DNA of 64,000 nucleotides from Pseudolactococcus laudensis (GTDB lineage Bacteria; Bacillota; Bacilli; Lactobacillales; Streptococcaceae), in NCBI RefSeq assembly GCF_013449735.1, contig NZ_JACBNY010000002.1:1-64000 (forward strand). Reading direction: 5' to 3'. Shown here piece by piece: positions 7,671-17,063 of the stretch. A program made the position numbers and the translations under genes. A model generated the notes under the pieces. That model was not told where the DNA came from. It saw nothing but the letters and a program-made list of their open reading frames with translations, and ran no database searches. The first letter of the stretch is position 1; the number at the start of each line of letters is the position of its first letter.

Positions 7671-8272
7671 CAAGACTACGCGTTGAAAAATTGACAACAG
7701 ACATTTTTGAGAATTTAAGTTTTGACATTTCCGGTCCGGGTTTGTACGGTTTAATTGGACGTAATGGCATTGGGAAGAGTACGTTATTTAGCCTTTTAAA
7801 TGGTGAAGTTAAGCTATCTAAAGGTAATTTTTCAGTTGGTAAAGTGTGTTATGTGCCTAGCCTAGATATATTTGATAAATATTTAGCTGCTAACGATTAT
7901 CTAAAGCTATTGTCCCCAAAGGAGCAAACTGAGTTTCATAAAAATTTAGAAATTATGGGTGGCGCAGATTTTTTGACTCAAAAAATAGGGAAATACTCTC
8001 TAGGAATGAAAGAGTTGTTTACTTTTGTATATGTTTTGTCTATTCGGAGTGATGTTTTGATTTTAGATGAATTACTTGATGGTCTTGATGAACAAAGACG
8101 TTTTACAGCCTATGCTTTGTTAAGGCAATGTCGTAAGGAAAAATTAATTTTGTTGACCTCACATAACCTATCTGAAGTTTTTGACGCGACTGACCGTGTT
8201 TATATTTTAGAAAAGACAAGTTTGAAGGTGATTGGTGATTTGGCAACAGCCCAGGCGCAGATTTCACTTTAA
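7667..8272 (+). CDS. ABC transporter ATP-binding protein
   Basis: The ATPase partner of the preceding permease, 201 residues, slightly short for the family. Walker A is GLIGRNGIGKSTL (about residues 31-43), the signature is a divergent YSLGMKEL, Walker B is DVLILDELLDGLD, and the switch His is in LLTSHN. It overlaps the permease gene by 4 bases. The export of peptides or self-immunity is the likely role from context. Confidence 0.85.
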   Translation: MTRLRVEKLTTDIFENLSFDISGPGLYGLIGRNGIGKSTLFSLLNGEVKLSKGNFSVGKVCYVPSLDIFDKYLAANDYLKLLSPKEQTEFHKNLEIMGGADFLTQKIGKYSLGMKELFTFVYVLSIRSDVLILDELLDGLDEQRRFTAYALLRQCRKEKLILLTSHNLSEVFDATDRVYILEKTSLKVIGDLATAQAQISL

Positions 8273-8312
8273 TTATAGTGGAGGTTTCAAAAGAATAAGC
8301 GATTAAAGTCAT

Positions 8313-8340
8313 AAGCCTTTTCTTATCTTCAAAAAGTGTT
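8313..8340. repeat. Direct repeat, left copy flanking the InlB-repeat gene
   Basis: AAGCCTTTTCTTATCTTC then AAAAAGTGTT. It matches 13768-13796 apart from one substitution and one T, and the two copies bracket the surface-protein gene. Confidence 0.75.
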
Positions 8341-8359
8341 GCTAGTTAGCAACTTTTCG
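8333..8359. repeat. Second copy of the inverted-repeat half-site
   Basis: This 27-base segment differs from 6066-6092 at two positions (AAAGTGTTGCTAGTTAG is identical). The two copies bracket the exported peptide and ABC genes. Here it forms its own small hairpin, GTTGCTA-GT-TAGCAAC. Confidence 0.75.
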
Positions 8360-8455
8360 ATGTCATTTTTGAATAATTTGTTAAAAGTAGGGATCGCTAG
8401 ATGAGACTAGAATTTCAAAAAATAATATTGGGAACAAAAAAGTTAGGATAGCATC

Positions 8456-8725
8456 GTGTCAAAGAAATTTAAATTTTTTATGCTTTATAAGCTATTTTCA
8501 TCACTTATATTTACAAGGGGGATATTTTTATTATTTTTGTTGCAAGAAAAAAATATGACATTTTTAGAAGTTGCAACATATCAAGCCATATTTTTTGTTT
8601 CAACAACGTTATTTGAAATACCAACTGGTGTAATTGGTGATAAATTTGGTAAGGTTAATAGTTTATTAATTGGCAGTATCTTATTAACTTTGCTAGTTTT
8701 GATGATGAATATTTTAATTCCACCA
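8456..8725 (+). other. MFS transporter N-terminal fragment fused in frame to the surface protein
   Basis: Residues 1 to about 85 read MSKKFKFFMLYKLFSS, then FEIPTGVIGDKFGK, then LLIGSILL. This is the first two to three helices of a major facilitator protein, including the helix 2-3 loop motif (GVIGDKFGK). The remaining ten or so helices are missing; sequence passes into IPPGIVFSDEINGS and the stalk of the surface protein. The third hydrophobic stretch could act as a signal anchor. The exact junction cannot be fixed by eye (between residues 75 and 95). Confidence 0.7.
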
Positions 8726-8773
8726 GGAATTGTCTTTTCAGATGAGATAAATGGATCAGATGTACCTGCAGCA

Positions 8774-8953
8774 AGTTCTGAACTTCCCAAAGATCAAGCA
8801 AATGCTTCAGACACAACATCTGATGCTTCAACAAGTTCTGAACTTCCCAAAGATCAATCGAATGCTTCAGACACAACATCTGATGCTTCAACAAATCCTG
8901 ATCTTTCTAAGAATCAGACTAATGTTTCTGATGCCCCGAGTACTTCTGAAGAC
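8774..8953 (+). repeat. 60-bp tandem repeats encoding a 20-residue stalk unit
   Basis: Two near-identical 60-bp units (8774-8833 and 8834-8893) and a diverged third encode SSELPKDQANASDTTSDAST-like peptide, a flexible spacer between the N-terminal membrane part and the InlB-type repeats. Confidence 0.85.
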
Positions 8954-11900
8954 GCATCAGATAAGAAAGGTGATGCTATTCAAAATAATACAGATGCTTC
9001 AGCAAGTAATGGAGAAGAGACAATCATTTCTAGGGTAACCTATAATGCCAATGCTGGGAGAAATTCTGGGGTTGTAAAAAATGATCAGATTGCACTAAAT
9101 GGTTCATACACTATTGGAACGATCGGAACTGGTACTGGTGAACTACACTTTACTGCACCTGATCCATCTAAACAAATTTTTAACGGTTGGAATACAGACC
9201 CTAATGGTAGTGGAGATAGTTATTCAGCTGGGCAAGTAGTCTCTTCATGGCCATATAGTACTGATACGATTTTATATGCGCAGTGGGCTGATGCAACAAA
9301 TGTATCCTACAATTTGAATGGCGCAACTGGTCAATCAGCGCCTACTAGTCAATTTGGAGAAGTCGGTTCTCAAGTTACGATTCCTAAGATTCCGGAAAAT
9401 CTTGTTTTTAAGGGGAATACGACTTCAGCCGGTGTATGGAATAGTAAAGCAGATGGTACAGGAACTGATTATGTTCCTAACACTTCTTATACTTTAACAT
9501 CTAGCAATATAACACTGTACTTAAAAATAGTTGCCAGTCCTGCGGATGCTAATGCGACACTTACTTTTGATCTTAATGGTGGTGATACTTCTGATACAGA
9601 TTTAAAAAATGGTGTAAAGACTGATGTGGCTAACGATTATAAGGTAAATTTACCATCTCAAGTGCCGATTAAAAGTGGTTATACTTTTAAAGGATGGACT
9701 ATTAACAGTAAAACGTACCAGCCTTCAGGAGAGTTTACATTAATTTACTCAACCATAGCTAAAGCTATTTGGATGCCTATCCAAACAATTTCTTTTGAAA
9801 ACGGTTTGCTGGAAGGCTCTACAGATTTGGTAACAGGTATGCCAGATGGTACGTTTGTAGAGGCTAATGGTAATCTCTATAATATTCCTGATAATGTACC
9901 TGAAAGAAAAGTTACTGATGGTAGTAGTGTTCAATATAAGTTCCTGTATTGGCGTTTAAATGATAAAGTAAACGTTTTTCCTGGAGGTCAGTGGAGAACA
10001 AATACAGTTGTTTCAACATCACACTTTGTAGCAGTATGGTCGTCGTTTGATCTTAACTCACAATGGACTTTATCTTTCAATACAGATGGTGCAACAGGAG
10101 GAAGTGCCCCTTATGAATATACTTATGTCGATAAAGGAAAGCCGTTTATAATTCCTGGACGCGGCTCACTAACTAAATCTGGTGCCTCTTTTGTTGGGTG
10201 GTCAGATGGTGAAACGACTTATTCTGAAGGGGATGCCTTTACACCAACAAAAAACACAACATTATCTGCTGTATGGTCTCAAGATGAGACACAAGGGACT
10301 GTTAAATTCGTGACACAATCTAAAGCAGGTAGTAACCCAACTTCTCAGACTGGGGAAACTGGTACAGTCATTACCTTACCAGATGCGCCTCAAAATAATA
10401 CAGCTCCAGAAGATGGCTATATCTTCTGGGGATGGGCAAAAAATAAAAATGCAACAATACCAGATTATTACGCCAATAAATCGTATACCTTATCTAAAGG
10501 AGTGACAACACTTTATGGTGTCTGGACGGGTTCTCTTACGAATTATTGGACACAAATTAAAGTCAATGTAAATGGGGCAGATGGAAGTCTTCCTTCATGA
10601 ATAACTTCAAATAATTTTTATAGTTTAGATAGTGAAACTGCTATTCATGTATTCGAAGTTCCAGAAATAACTAAGACAGGTTATAACTTAATAGGGTGGG
10701 ATTACTCTAAAGATGATCAAACTTATCAAGTTACTGACAAGTTTGAACTTGGAAATATGGCTACAACGAGAAACCCTGGGACACTAACTGCAAAGTGGGA
10801 ACCTATTACGTATAAAGTTTCCTACGATAAAGGAGATGCAACTAGTGGTGCCATACCTACTCAAGATACAGCTATCGTTGGGTATAAAAAAGCTTATACG
10901 CTCTTAGGAAATTTAGGCTACTTATCTAAAGTTGGTTTTACCTTTGTTGGATGGACTGATGGAACGGAAACGTACACACCAGGACAAAATATGGCACCTA
11001 CGACGGATATCGTATTAAAACCTGTATGGAAAATAATTCCTACAACTTCTGGTGGTGGAAATACCAATAATGTCAACATCATGTATGTAGCTTTGGAAAG
11101 TGGTGTTACAGGAGAAGTACCAGATTCCGTCAGTATTCCTGGAGATTACACGACTAGTTATAGAGTTGCCTATCCCAAATCTGATTTTTCTTATCCAGGA
11201 TATGAGTTTTTAGGTTGGTATTTATTAGATGCAAAAGGAAATGAAGTGGACTATTCTCCGGGCTCAACCTTTATAGTAGGCAATAACGATTTAATTTTCT
11301 ACGCAAAATGGAGAAGTAAACAAGATGTTCCTAAAGATTCTTATGCCATTTCATTTAATGGTAATGGTAATACCTCAGGTCTAGTTCCAAATACCCAGTA
11401 TGTGAAAAGTGGCGGAAGTGCAACCTTACCTGGTAATAATACATTAGAAAATAAACAATTTAAAGATAACAATGCGTCTACTGGCGCAATTAACACAAAT
11501 GATTATATTTTTGTAGGTTGGAGTAAAAATAAAAATGCGACAGCCGATGATGCAGATGTCCTTCAAAAGGGAGCATCTATATCTCCAACTTCTAATGAAG
11601 TCTACTATGCAATTTGGGACTTAGAGAAAAAAGATATAACATTAACTTTTAATGGCAATGGAAATACTGGTGGCACTGTTCCAGCTAAAGTCACTAGGAT
11701 GCGTTATACAGAAGAGAAAATTGATAGTCTAAACTTAGGTGCGACTCTCACAAAAACTGTCGTTATTTCTGGAGAACTGGTCACATACCATTTTGGTGGT
11801 TGGAATACTCAAGAAGACGGCAAAGGGATTGACTATCGTTCTGGCTCTACTTTTAACTTTCCTAAAAATACAACCCTTTATGCCAAATGGATACCAACAA

Positions 11901-13767
11901 AGTCAAATTCTTTAGCTAGAATTCTTTATCTTGGTAATGGCAATACCTCAGGAGATTCCATTCGTTTTGATGATACAAATAGTGTTGAGTATACGATAAA
12001 AGATGCGGGCAATATGCTTAAAGATGGCTATATGTTTACTGGATGGAATACGCGTTCGGATGGAACAGGGACTAGTTATAATATTGGCAGCTCTATTGTG
12101 ACAGCGGATCATCCGAGCCTAACTTTATATGCCCAATGGGTAAAAGTTGAGAGTGGTATAAATGTTATTTACAATGGAAATGGGAATACCTCAGGTACTT
12201 TACCCGATGCTTTTAATGGTCCAAAAGGCTCAAACGTTACACTAGCAAGCACATCAGATGTTTCATCGCGAGGACTTAAAAAGACAGGTTATATGTTTGC
12301 TGGATGGTCTAAAACGGTTTCTGGACAAGGCGTACAGTATGTTGCTGGCCAATCCTATACATTTAATGAAAACACTATTCTATATGCAATATGGGCAGAA
12401 GATGCCGCTTATGTAGCTACACCATCTAACATTACTTATCACCCTAATTATACGAATGCAGATGGCATCTATAATGTTAAGGGATTTGTAGATAAATCAA
12501 TGCCTGTTGATGGTACTACTGTTCTTCATGGACATAAAGTTGTTAAAAATGAAGAAAATGGTGGCGCTTATCTAGGTAAAAGTTATGCATTAGTTTCCTA
12601 TTCTGTTACAGATCTTCCTAGTAGAAAAAATTATGCTTTTTCTGGATGGTCAACTAATCCTCAAGCGACGACACCAATGTATACAGCTCAACAAGTTATT
12701 AGTTTAAATACGACCAACTTAGATTTATATGCGGTATGGACGCCAGGAAATTATCAAATTGAATTTGATAAAAATGCTTCTGATGTGACGGGAACAATGG
12801 TTAAGCAAACAGTCAACTATGATGAGACCCAAAAATTAAATATAAATAAATATAAACGTGCTGGCTATAGTTTCATGGGTTGGAATACTAAGTCAGACGG
12901 GTCGGGAATTTCCTATGCTGATGAGCAGAGTATCTCAAACTTAGCAGATGCGTATGAAACTGAAACATTATATGCGCAATGGGCAAAAACTGAATATTAT
13001 AGCATATTGTTTGATTTGAATGCAGGGTCTGACCGTACTGCTAAGACTAAACAAAAGACAATCCCTAATTTAGAAATTGGTACTAAGTATAGTCTTTCTA
13101 GCGGTATTAAAACGGCTTCTCGTGCTGGTTATAAATTTAACGGTTGGTATACTACAGCTGATGGTACGATTGAAATGCCAGAATCACTAGTCATCCCCAA
13201 AAGTAATACGACATATTACGCCAATTGGACAGCTAACAACTATACAGTATCCTATGATAAAAACACTGGATCTGGAACAATGGCTGATCAAAATTTCACT
13301 TACGATGTCGCTAAAAACTTATCTCAAAATAATTTTGGAAAAGATGGATACGTCTTCACAGGATGGAACACTTCTGCAGACGGTAGCGGAATAGCTTATA
13401 GCAACAGTCAATCTGTATCAAACTTGACAACCGCATCAGGAGGGAAAGTCACTCTGTATGCGCAATGGCAAGCAAAATCAGAGTTTGGAGATTCTAATTC
13501 GAAAACAACAGATCCAACTGACATGTTACCAACAACAGGGGAACTTGTTTCTAATTACATCACAATTTTGGGTGTGATAATCTTAGTTTCAATTGCTTAT
13601 GTAGGATTTAAACGAAATAAAAAGTATAAATAATGATGATTTTAAATTTATCAATTAAAATCTGAAATCAAAAAAATTTCGTTGCATCGTATTTATAAAA
13701 AATCATTTGAGCTTTTGCTTAGATGATTTTTTGTATTGTGGCAACAATTTTAAAGCAATACCATGAC

Positions 13768-13796
13768 AAGCCTTTTTCTTATCCTCAAAAAGTGTT
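13768..13796. repeat. Direct repeat, right copy flanking the InlB-repeat gene
   Basis: AAGCCTTTTTCTTATCCTC then AAAAAGTGTT, matching 8313-8340. Here it runs directly into the TG-T-TAAAAT element of the relA promoter. Confidence 0.75.
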
Positions 13797-13801
13797 AAAA
13801 T
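13793..13801 (+). promoter_or_regulatory. Extended -10 promoter before relA
   Basis: TG-T-TAAAAT about 103 bases before the relA start. The leader contains ATTGAGT/ACTCAAT, a 7-bp stem whose loop holds GGAGGG. No Shine-Dalgarno sequence is seen close to the relA ATG. Confidence 0.45.
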
Positions 13802-13903
13802 AGTACTAATTATCATCGTTTTAGGAAAGGATTGAGTTTCGGCGGAGGGTTACACTCAATAGTTAAATGAGTATATCTCTAGGTTGACTCAAAAATAAAC
13901 AAT

Positions 13904-16114
13904 ATGGCAAGTGAACCAAATCTCACCGGCGCTGAAGTTGTCGCCCTAACAGAGCGTTATATGGGTGAGCGCGATATTATTCTAGTAAAAAAAGCATTAG
14001 TTTATGCGACCAATGCGCATAAAGAACAATATCGTCAATCGGGCGAACCTTATATCATTCATCCGATTCAAGTGGCTGGGATTTTAGCCAAATTGAAACT
14101 TGATGCCGTCACCGTCGCTTGTGGCTTTTTACATGATGTCGTTGAAGACACCGAAAGCACACTAGATGATTTAGAGGCGGAATTCGGCCCTGAAGTCCGG
14201 ATTATCACAGATGGCGTGACCAAACTCGGTAAAGTTGAGTATAAGTCTCATGAGGAACAACTAGCAGAAAACCACCGCAAGATGCTCATGGCCATGTCTA
14301 AAGATATGCGCGTGATTTTGGTTAAATTGGCTGACCGGTTGCATAATATGCGGACGCTCAAACATCTTCGCCCTGACAAACAAAAACGCATTTCTAGAGA
14401 AACGATGGCAATTTATGCACCATTAGCTCATAGACTTGGGATTTCTAGAATCAAGTGGGAACTGGAAGATTTATCTTTCCGCTACCTTGATGAAATTGAG
14501 TTTTACCGCATTAGAGGTTTAATGAAGGAAAAACGTGCGGATAGAGAACGTTTGGTTGAAGAAGTCACATCAAAACTTAAAGACTACACTGAAAAAGCAG
14601 GCGTCATCGGCGAAATCTACGGTCGTCCTAAACACATTTACAGCATCTACCGTAAAATGCACGACAAGAAAAAACGTTTTGACGAGCTTTACGACCTGAT
14701 TGCTGTTCGCTGCATCCTAGAGACCACAAGTGACGTCTACACGACGCTTGGCTACATCCACGACCTCTGGAAACCAATGCCTGGACGCTTTAAAGATTAC
14801 ATCGCAAACCCCAAAGCTAATGGCTACCAATCTGTTCACACAACAGTTTATGGTCCTAAAGGCCCTATGGAGTTCCAAATTCGGACGCGGGAAATGCATG
14901 AGATCGCCGAGTATGGTGTGGCCGCCCACTGGGCTTACAAAGCAGGGCGTAAGGACAAAGTCTCTGCTAATGAAATCACGCAAAATCTTAACTGGATTCA
15001 TGAACTTGTCGAATTACAAGACGAGTCAAATGATGCCCAAGATTTTGTCAAAGCTGTTCAAGAAGATATTTTGTCTGAAAAAATTTATGTCTTCACACCA
15101 GCTGGCGCCGTTCAAGAACTACCAGCAGGGTCAGGACCGATTGATTTTGCCTATGCCATTCATACCCAAGTCGGTGATAAAGCAGTTGGTGCCAAAGTCA
15201 ATGGCCGGATGACACCACTCACACATGTGCTAAAAACAGGTGATGTGGTCGAAATTGTGACTAATAAAACGTCGTTTGGTCCAAGCCGTGACTGGATTAA
15301 GCTCGTTAAAACCAACAAAGCACGTAATAAAATCAAGCAATTCTTCAAGAATCAAGATAAAGAATTGTCGATTAACAAAGGTCGTGATATGTTGCAGGAG
15401 TATCTGCAAGAACATGGCTTTGTGGCTAACCAATATCTGGATAAAAAACACCTTGAGCCGTTATGTGACCGCCTCAATTTCAGAGACCCAGAGTCACTCT
15501 ATGCCTCTATCGGATTCGGTGAAACGGGTGTTGTGACCGTTTTTAATAAATTAACTGAAAATGAACGTCGTGAAATCGAGCGCGAAAAAGCCCGTAAAGA
15601 GGCAGAAGAGCTGATGAGCGGCGAGGTTAAGACCAAGGCCGATGTCATGAAGATTCGCCATGATGGTGGGGTCAATGTTGCTGGCATCGATAGCCTGCTG
15701 ATTCGTATGAGCAAGTGCTGTAATCCAGTCCCTGGCGACGATATTGTGGGTTATATTACCAAAGGTCGTGGCGTTTCTATTCACCGTAGCGACTGTCAAA
15801 ACGTGAAGAGCCAAGAAGATTATGAGAATCGTTTGATTGCAGTTGAGTGGGAAGAGCAAACTGGCAATAAAGACTATGTGGCGAATATTGATATTTTTGG
15901 CTTTAACCGCACAGGTATCGCCAATGATGTGATGCAAGTCTTGTCTAATACCACTAAAAAGTTGATTTCAATCAATGCGCAGCCAACTAAAGATTTGAAA
16001 ATGGCGAATATCCATGTGCAGCTTGGTATTAAAAACTTGTCAGAACTGACGACCGTTGTCGATAAGATAAAAATGGTACCAGATGTTTATAGTGTCAAAC
16101 GCACAAATGGTTAA
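13904..16114 (+). CDS. relA: Bifunctional (p)ppGpp synthetase/hydrolase
   Basis: The long RelA/SpoT homologue (Rel) that makes (p)ppGpp from ATP and GTP/GDP on starved ribosomes and also hydrolyses it. It has 736 residues, the usual length. Order: HD hydrolase with intact His-Asp (FLHDVVEDT, residues 76-84), synthetase (YGRPKHIYSIYRKM, then PKANGYQSVHTTV), TGS domain (IYVFTPAGAVQELPAGSGPIDFAYAIH), zinc-finger/CC region (MSKCCNPVPGDDIVGYI) and C-terminal ACT domain. The start fits homologues (MASEPNLTGAEVVAL) but is preceded by AAATAAACAAT rather than a Shine-Dalgarno. A candidate small RNA and dtd follow. Confidence 0.97.
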   Translation: MASEPNLTGAEVVALTERYMGERDIILVKKALVYATNAHKEQYRQSGEPYIIHPIQVAGILAKLKLDAVTVACGFLHDVVEDTESTLDDLEAEFGPEVRIITDGVTKLGKVEYKSHEEQLAENHRKMLMAMSKDMRVILVKLADRLHNMRTLKHLRPDKQKRISRETMAIYAPLAHRLGISRIKWELEDLSFRYLDEIEFYRIRGLMKEKRADRERLVEEVTSKLKDYTEKAGVIGEIYGRPKHIYSIYRKMHDKKKRFDELYDLIAVRCILETTSDVYTTLGYIHDLWKPMPGRFKDYIANPKANGYQSVHTTVYGPKGPMEFQIRTREMHEIAEYGVAAHWAYKAGRKDKVSANEITQNLNWIHELVELQDESNDAQDFVKAVQEDILSEKIYVFTPAGAVQELPAGSGPIDFAYAIHTQVGDKAVGAKVNGRMTPLTHVLKTGDVVEIVTNKTSFGPSRDWIKLVKTNKARNKIKQFFKNQDKELSINKGRDMLQEYLQEHGFVANQYLDKKHLEPLCDRLNFRDPESLYASIGFGETGVVTVFNKLTENERREIEREKARKEAEELMSGEVKTKADVMKIRHDGGVNVAGIDSLLIRMSKCCNPVPGDDIVGYITKGRGVSIHRSDCQNVKSQEDYENRLIAVEWEEQTGNKDYVANIDIFGFNRTGIANDVMQVLSNTTKKLISINAQPTKDLKMANIHVQLGIKNLSELTTVVDKIKMVPDVYSVKRTNG

Positions 16115-16194
16115 GGTAGGCATAACTCTAAAAAAATCAAAAAAAAGTTAATTTATTATTAGCATTTACTTATAAAATAAGATATAATTAACAG

Positions 16195-16310
16195 TGTGGT
16201 AATGAGCTCATTACGAATGGTGAGGATTCTTTCCCCCTTTGAACCTCACCAAATTCCCTTTTTTACCATAAAACACCTTGATGGACGCATCGAGGTGTTT
16301 TTATTTTTTC
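16195..16310 (+). ncRNA. Candidate small regulatory RNA between relA and dtd
   Basis: A promoter-like TTAGCA-18-TATAAT (16159-16188) precedes a self-complementary TAATGAGCTCATTA (16200-16213), a hairpin GGTGAGG/CCTCACC (16219-16225, 16244-16250) whose loop exposes TTTCCCCCTTT, and a 13-bp terminator (AAACACCTTGATG/CATCGAGGTGTTT, 16271-16300) with T tract. The C-rich loop could pair with Shine-Dalgarno sequences, as known for several Gram-positive sRNAs. The reading frame across it shows no family likeness. No Rfam family is assigned by me. Confidence 0.5.
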
Positions 16311-16407
16311 TGATAAGTATTAGGCATCCTGGTTATTTCTTGCTCGACTATCCAATTAGTCGTATTGGCATATCCGATTTTGCCTTAAACATGATAGAAT
16401 AGAAGGT

Positions 16408-16863
16408 ATGAAAATCGTGATTCAGCGTGTCAAACGCGCAAGCTGCAGTATCAATCAAAACATTGTTTCAGAAATTCAACAAGGGTTGTTACTTCTGGTT
16501 GGGATAGAGGATGCGGATACAGAACAAGATGTCGTCTATGCGGTCAGAAAAATTGCCAATATGCGAATTTTCTCGGATGAGCAAGGCAAGATGAACCTGT
16601 CTGTTAAAGATATTCCTGATGGTGCTATTTTGTCAATCTCACAGTTTACTTTATTTGCAGAAACAAAAAAAGGCAATCGGCCAAGTTTTATTAAAGCTGG
16701 AAAGCCTGAATATGCCAAAGCTTTATATGAAAAATTTAATCAAGCTATGGCTGCTGAGATTCAAACAGCAGTAGGTATTTTTGGTGCGGATATGCAAATT
16801 TCTCTTGAAAATGACGGACCTGTTACACTTATATTAGAGACTAAAGATGGGCGCGGTATATAA
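16408..16863 (+). CDS. dtd: D-aminoacyl-tRNA deacylase
   Basis: DTD removes D-amino acids (and glycine) wrongly attached to tRNA. It has 151 residues, of normal length. Family motifs are present: [15 protein letters not shown] at the start, the active-site SISQFTLFA (SQFTL, residues about 77-82), GNRPSF (residues 90-95), and GPVTLILE (GP-Val-Thr) near residue 137. It commonly follows relA in Firmicutes, as here, though a terminator separates the two in this genome. Confidence 0.95.
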   Translation: MKIVIQRVKRASCSINQNIVSEIQQGLLLLVGIEDADTEQDVVYAVRKIANMRIFSDEQGKMNLSVKDIPDGAILSISQFTLFAETKKGNRPSFIKAGKPEYAKALYEKFNQAMAAEIQTAVGIFGADMQISLENDGPVTLILETKDGRGI

Positions 16864-16963
16864 GATAAGTTATATTTTGCTTTGCTTTTTTCAAGGCTAC
16901 AAATGACTTTGATTAGCATAATATCGCTTTTTTTGTGATTTAAAAATGAATACAGAAAAATTG

Positions 16964-17019
16964 TTGACAATTATCAGATAATTTTGTATACTTATGACGT
17001 ACTGAATTTTCAGAATATT
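16964..17019 (+). promoter_or_regulatory. Promoter of the livJ cluster with two CodY-like boxes
   Basis: TTGACA (16964-16969) and TATACT (16987-16992) with 17 bp between. AATTATCAGATAATT (16969-16983) in the spacer and AATTTTCAGAATATT (17005-17019) just downstream match the CodY consensus AATTTTCWGAAAATT with two mismatches and one mismatch respectively. Confidence 0.75.
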
Positions 17020-17063
17020 ATGATGCTTTATGAATCAGGAATATATAACAAGGAGAAAACAAT

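Larger units (their letters stand above)
8456..13633 (+). pseudogene. LPXTG-anchored InlB-type repeat surface protein, fused to an MFS fragment and interrupted by TGA
   Basis: A single reading frame of about 1725 codons, broken only by TGA at 10598-10600; both sides are in the same frame and a repeat spans the break (GSLPS-stop-ITSNN), so a TGG Trp to TGA change is probable. It starts at GTG 8456 with the beginning of an MFS transporter (separate entry), then a Ser/Thr/Asp-rich stalk with 20-residue repeats, then about 17 Listeria-Bacteroides (InlB B) repeats of 70-85 residues, each with a GYxFxGW core and ending LYAxW. The C-terminus has LPTTGE, a membrane helix and RNKKYK, a sortase A anchor. 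Expected role: adhesion at the cell surface. As read, the upstream product stops at 714 residues without an anchor. Confidence 0.8.

Noticed and set aside
8655-8894. 79-codon minus-strand frame in the stalk repeats
   Set aside because: It mirrors the tandem repeats on the coding strand and has no independent support.
8774-8953. Regular 60-bp repeats as a CRISPR array
   Set aside because: They are contiguous, in frame and encode a Ser/Thr/Asp stalk; there are no spacers and no cas genes.
13837-13890. Possible six-codon leader peptide (MSISLG) before relA
   Set aside because: The GGAGGG is 17 bases from the ATG, too far for a normal ribosome site, and no attenuator is seen.
16115-16260. T-box leader upstream of dtd or the livJ genes
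   Set aside because: No T-box core word or specifier loop is seen; the small RNA with its own terminator fits better.
16196-16402. 68-codon plus-strand frame between relA and dtd
   Set aside because: It crosses a GGTGAGG hairpin and a strong terminator and has no ribosome site; the RNA structures explain the sequence better.
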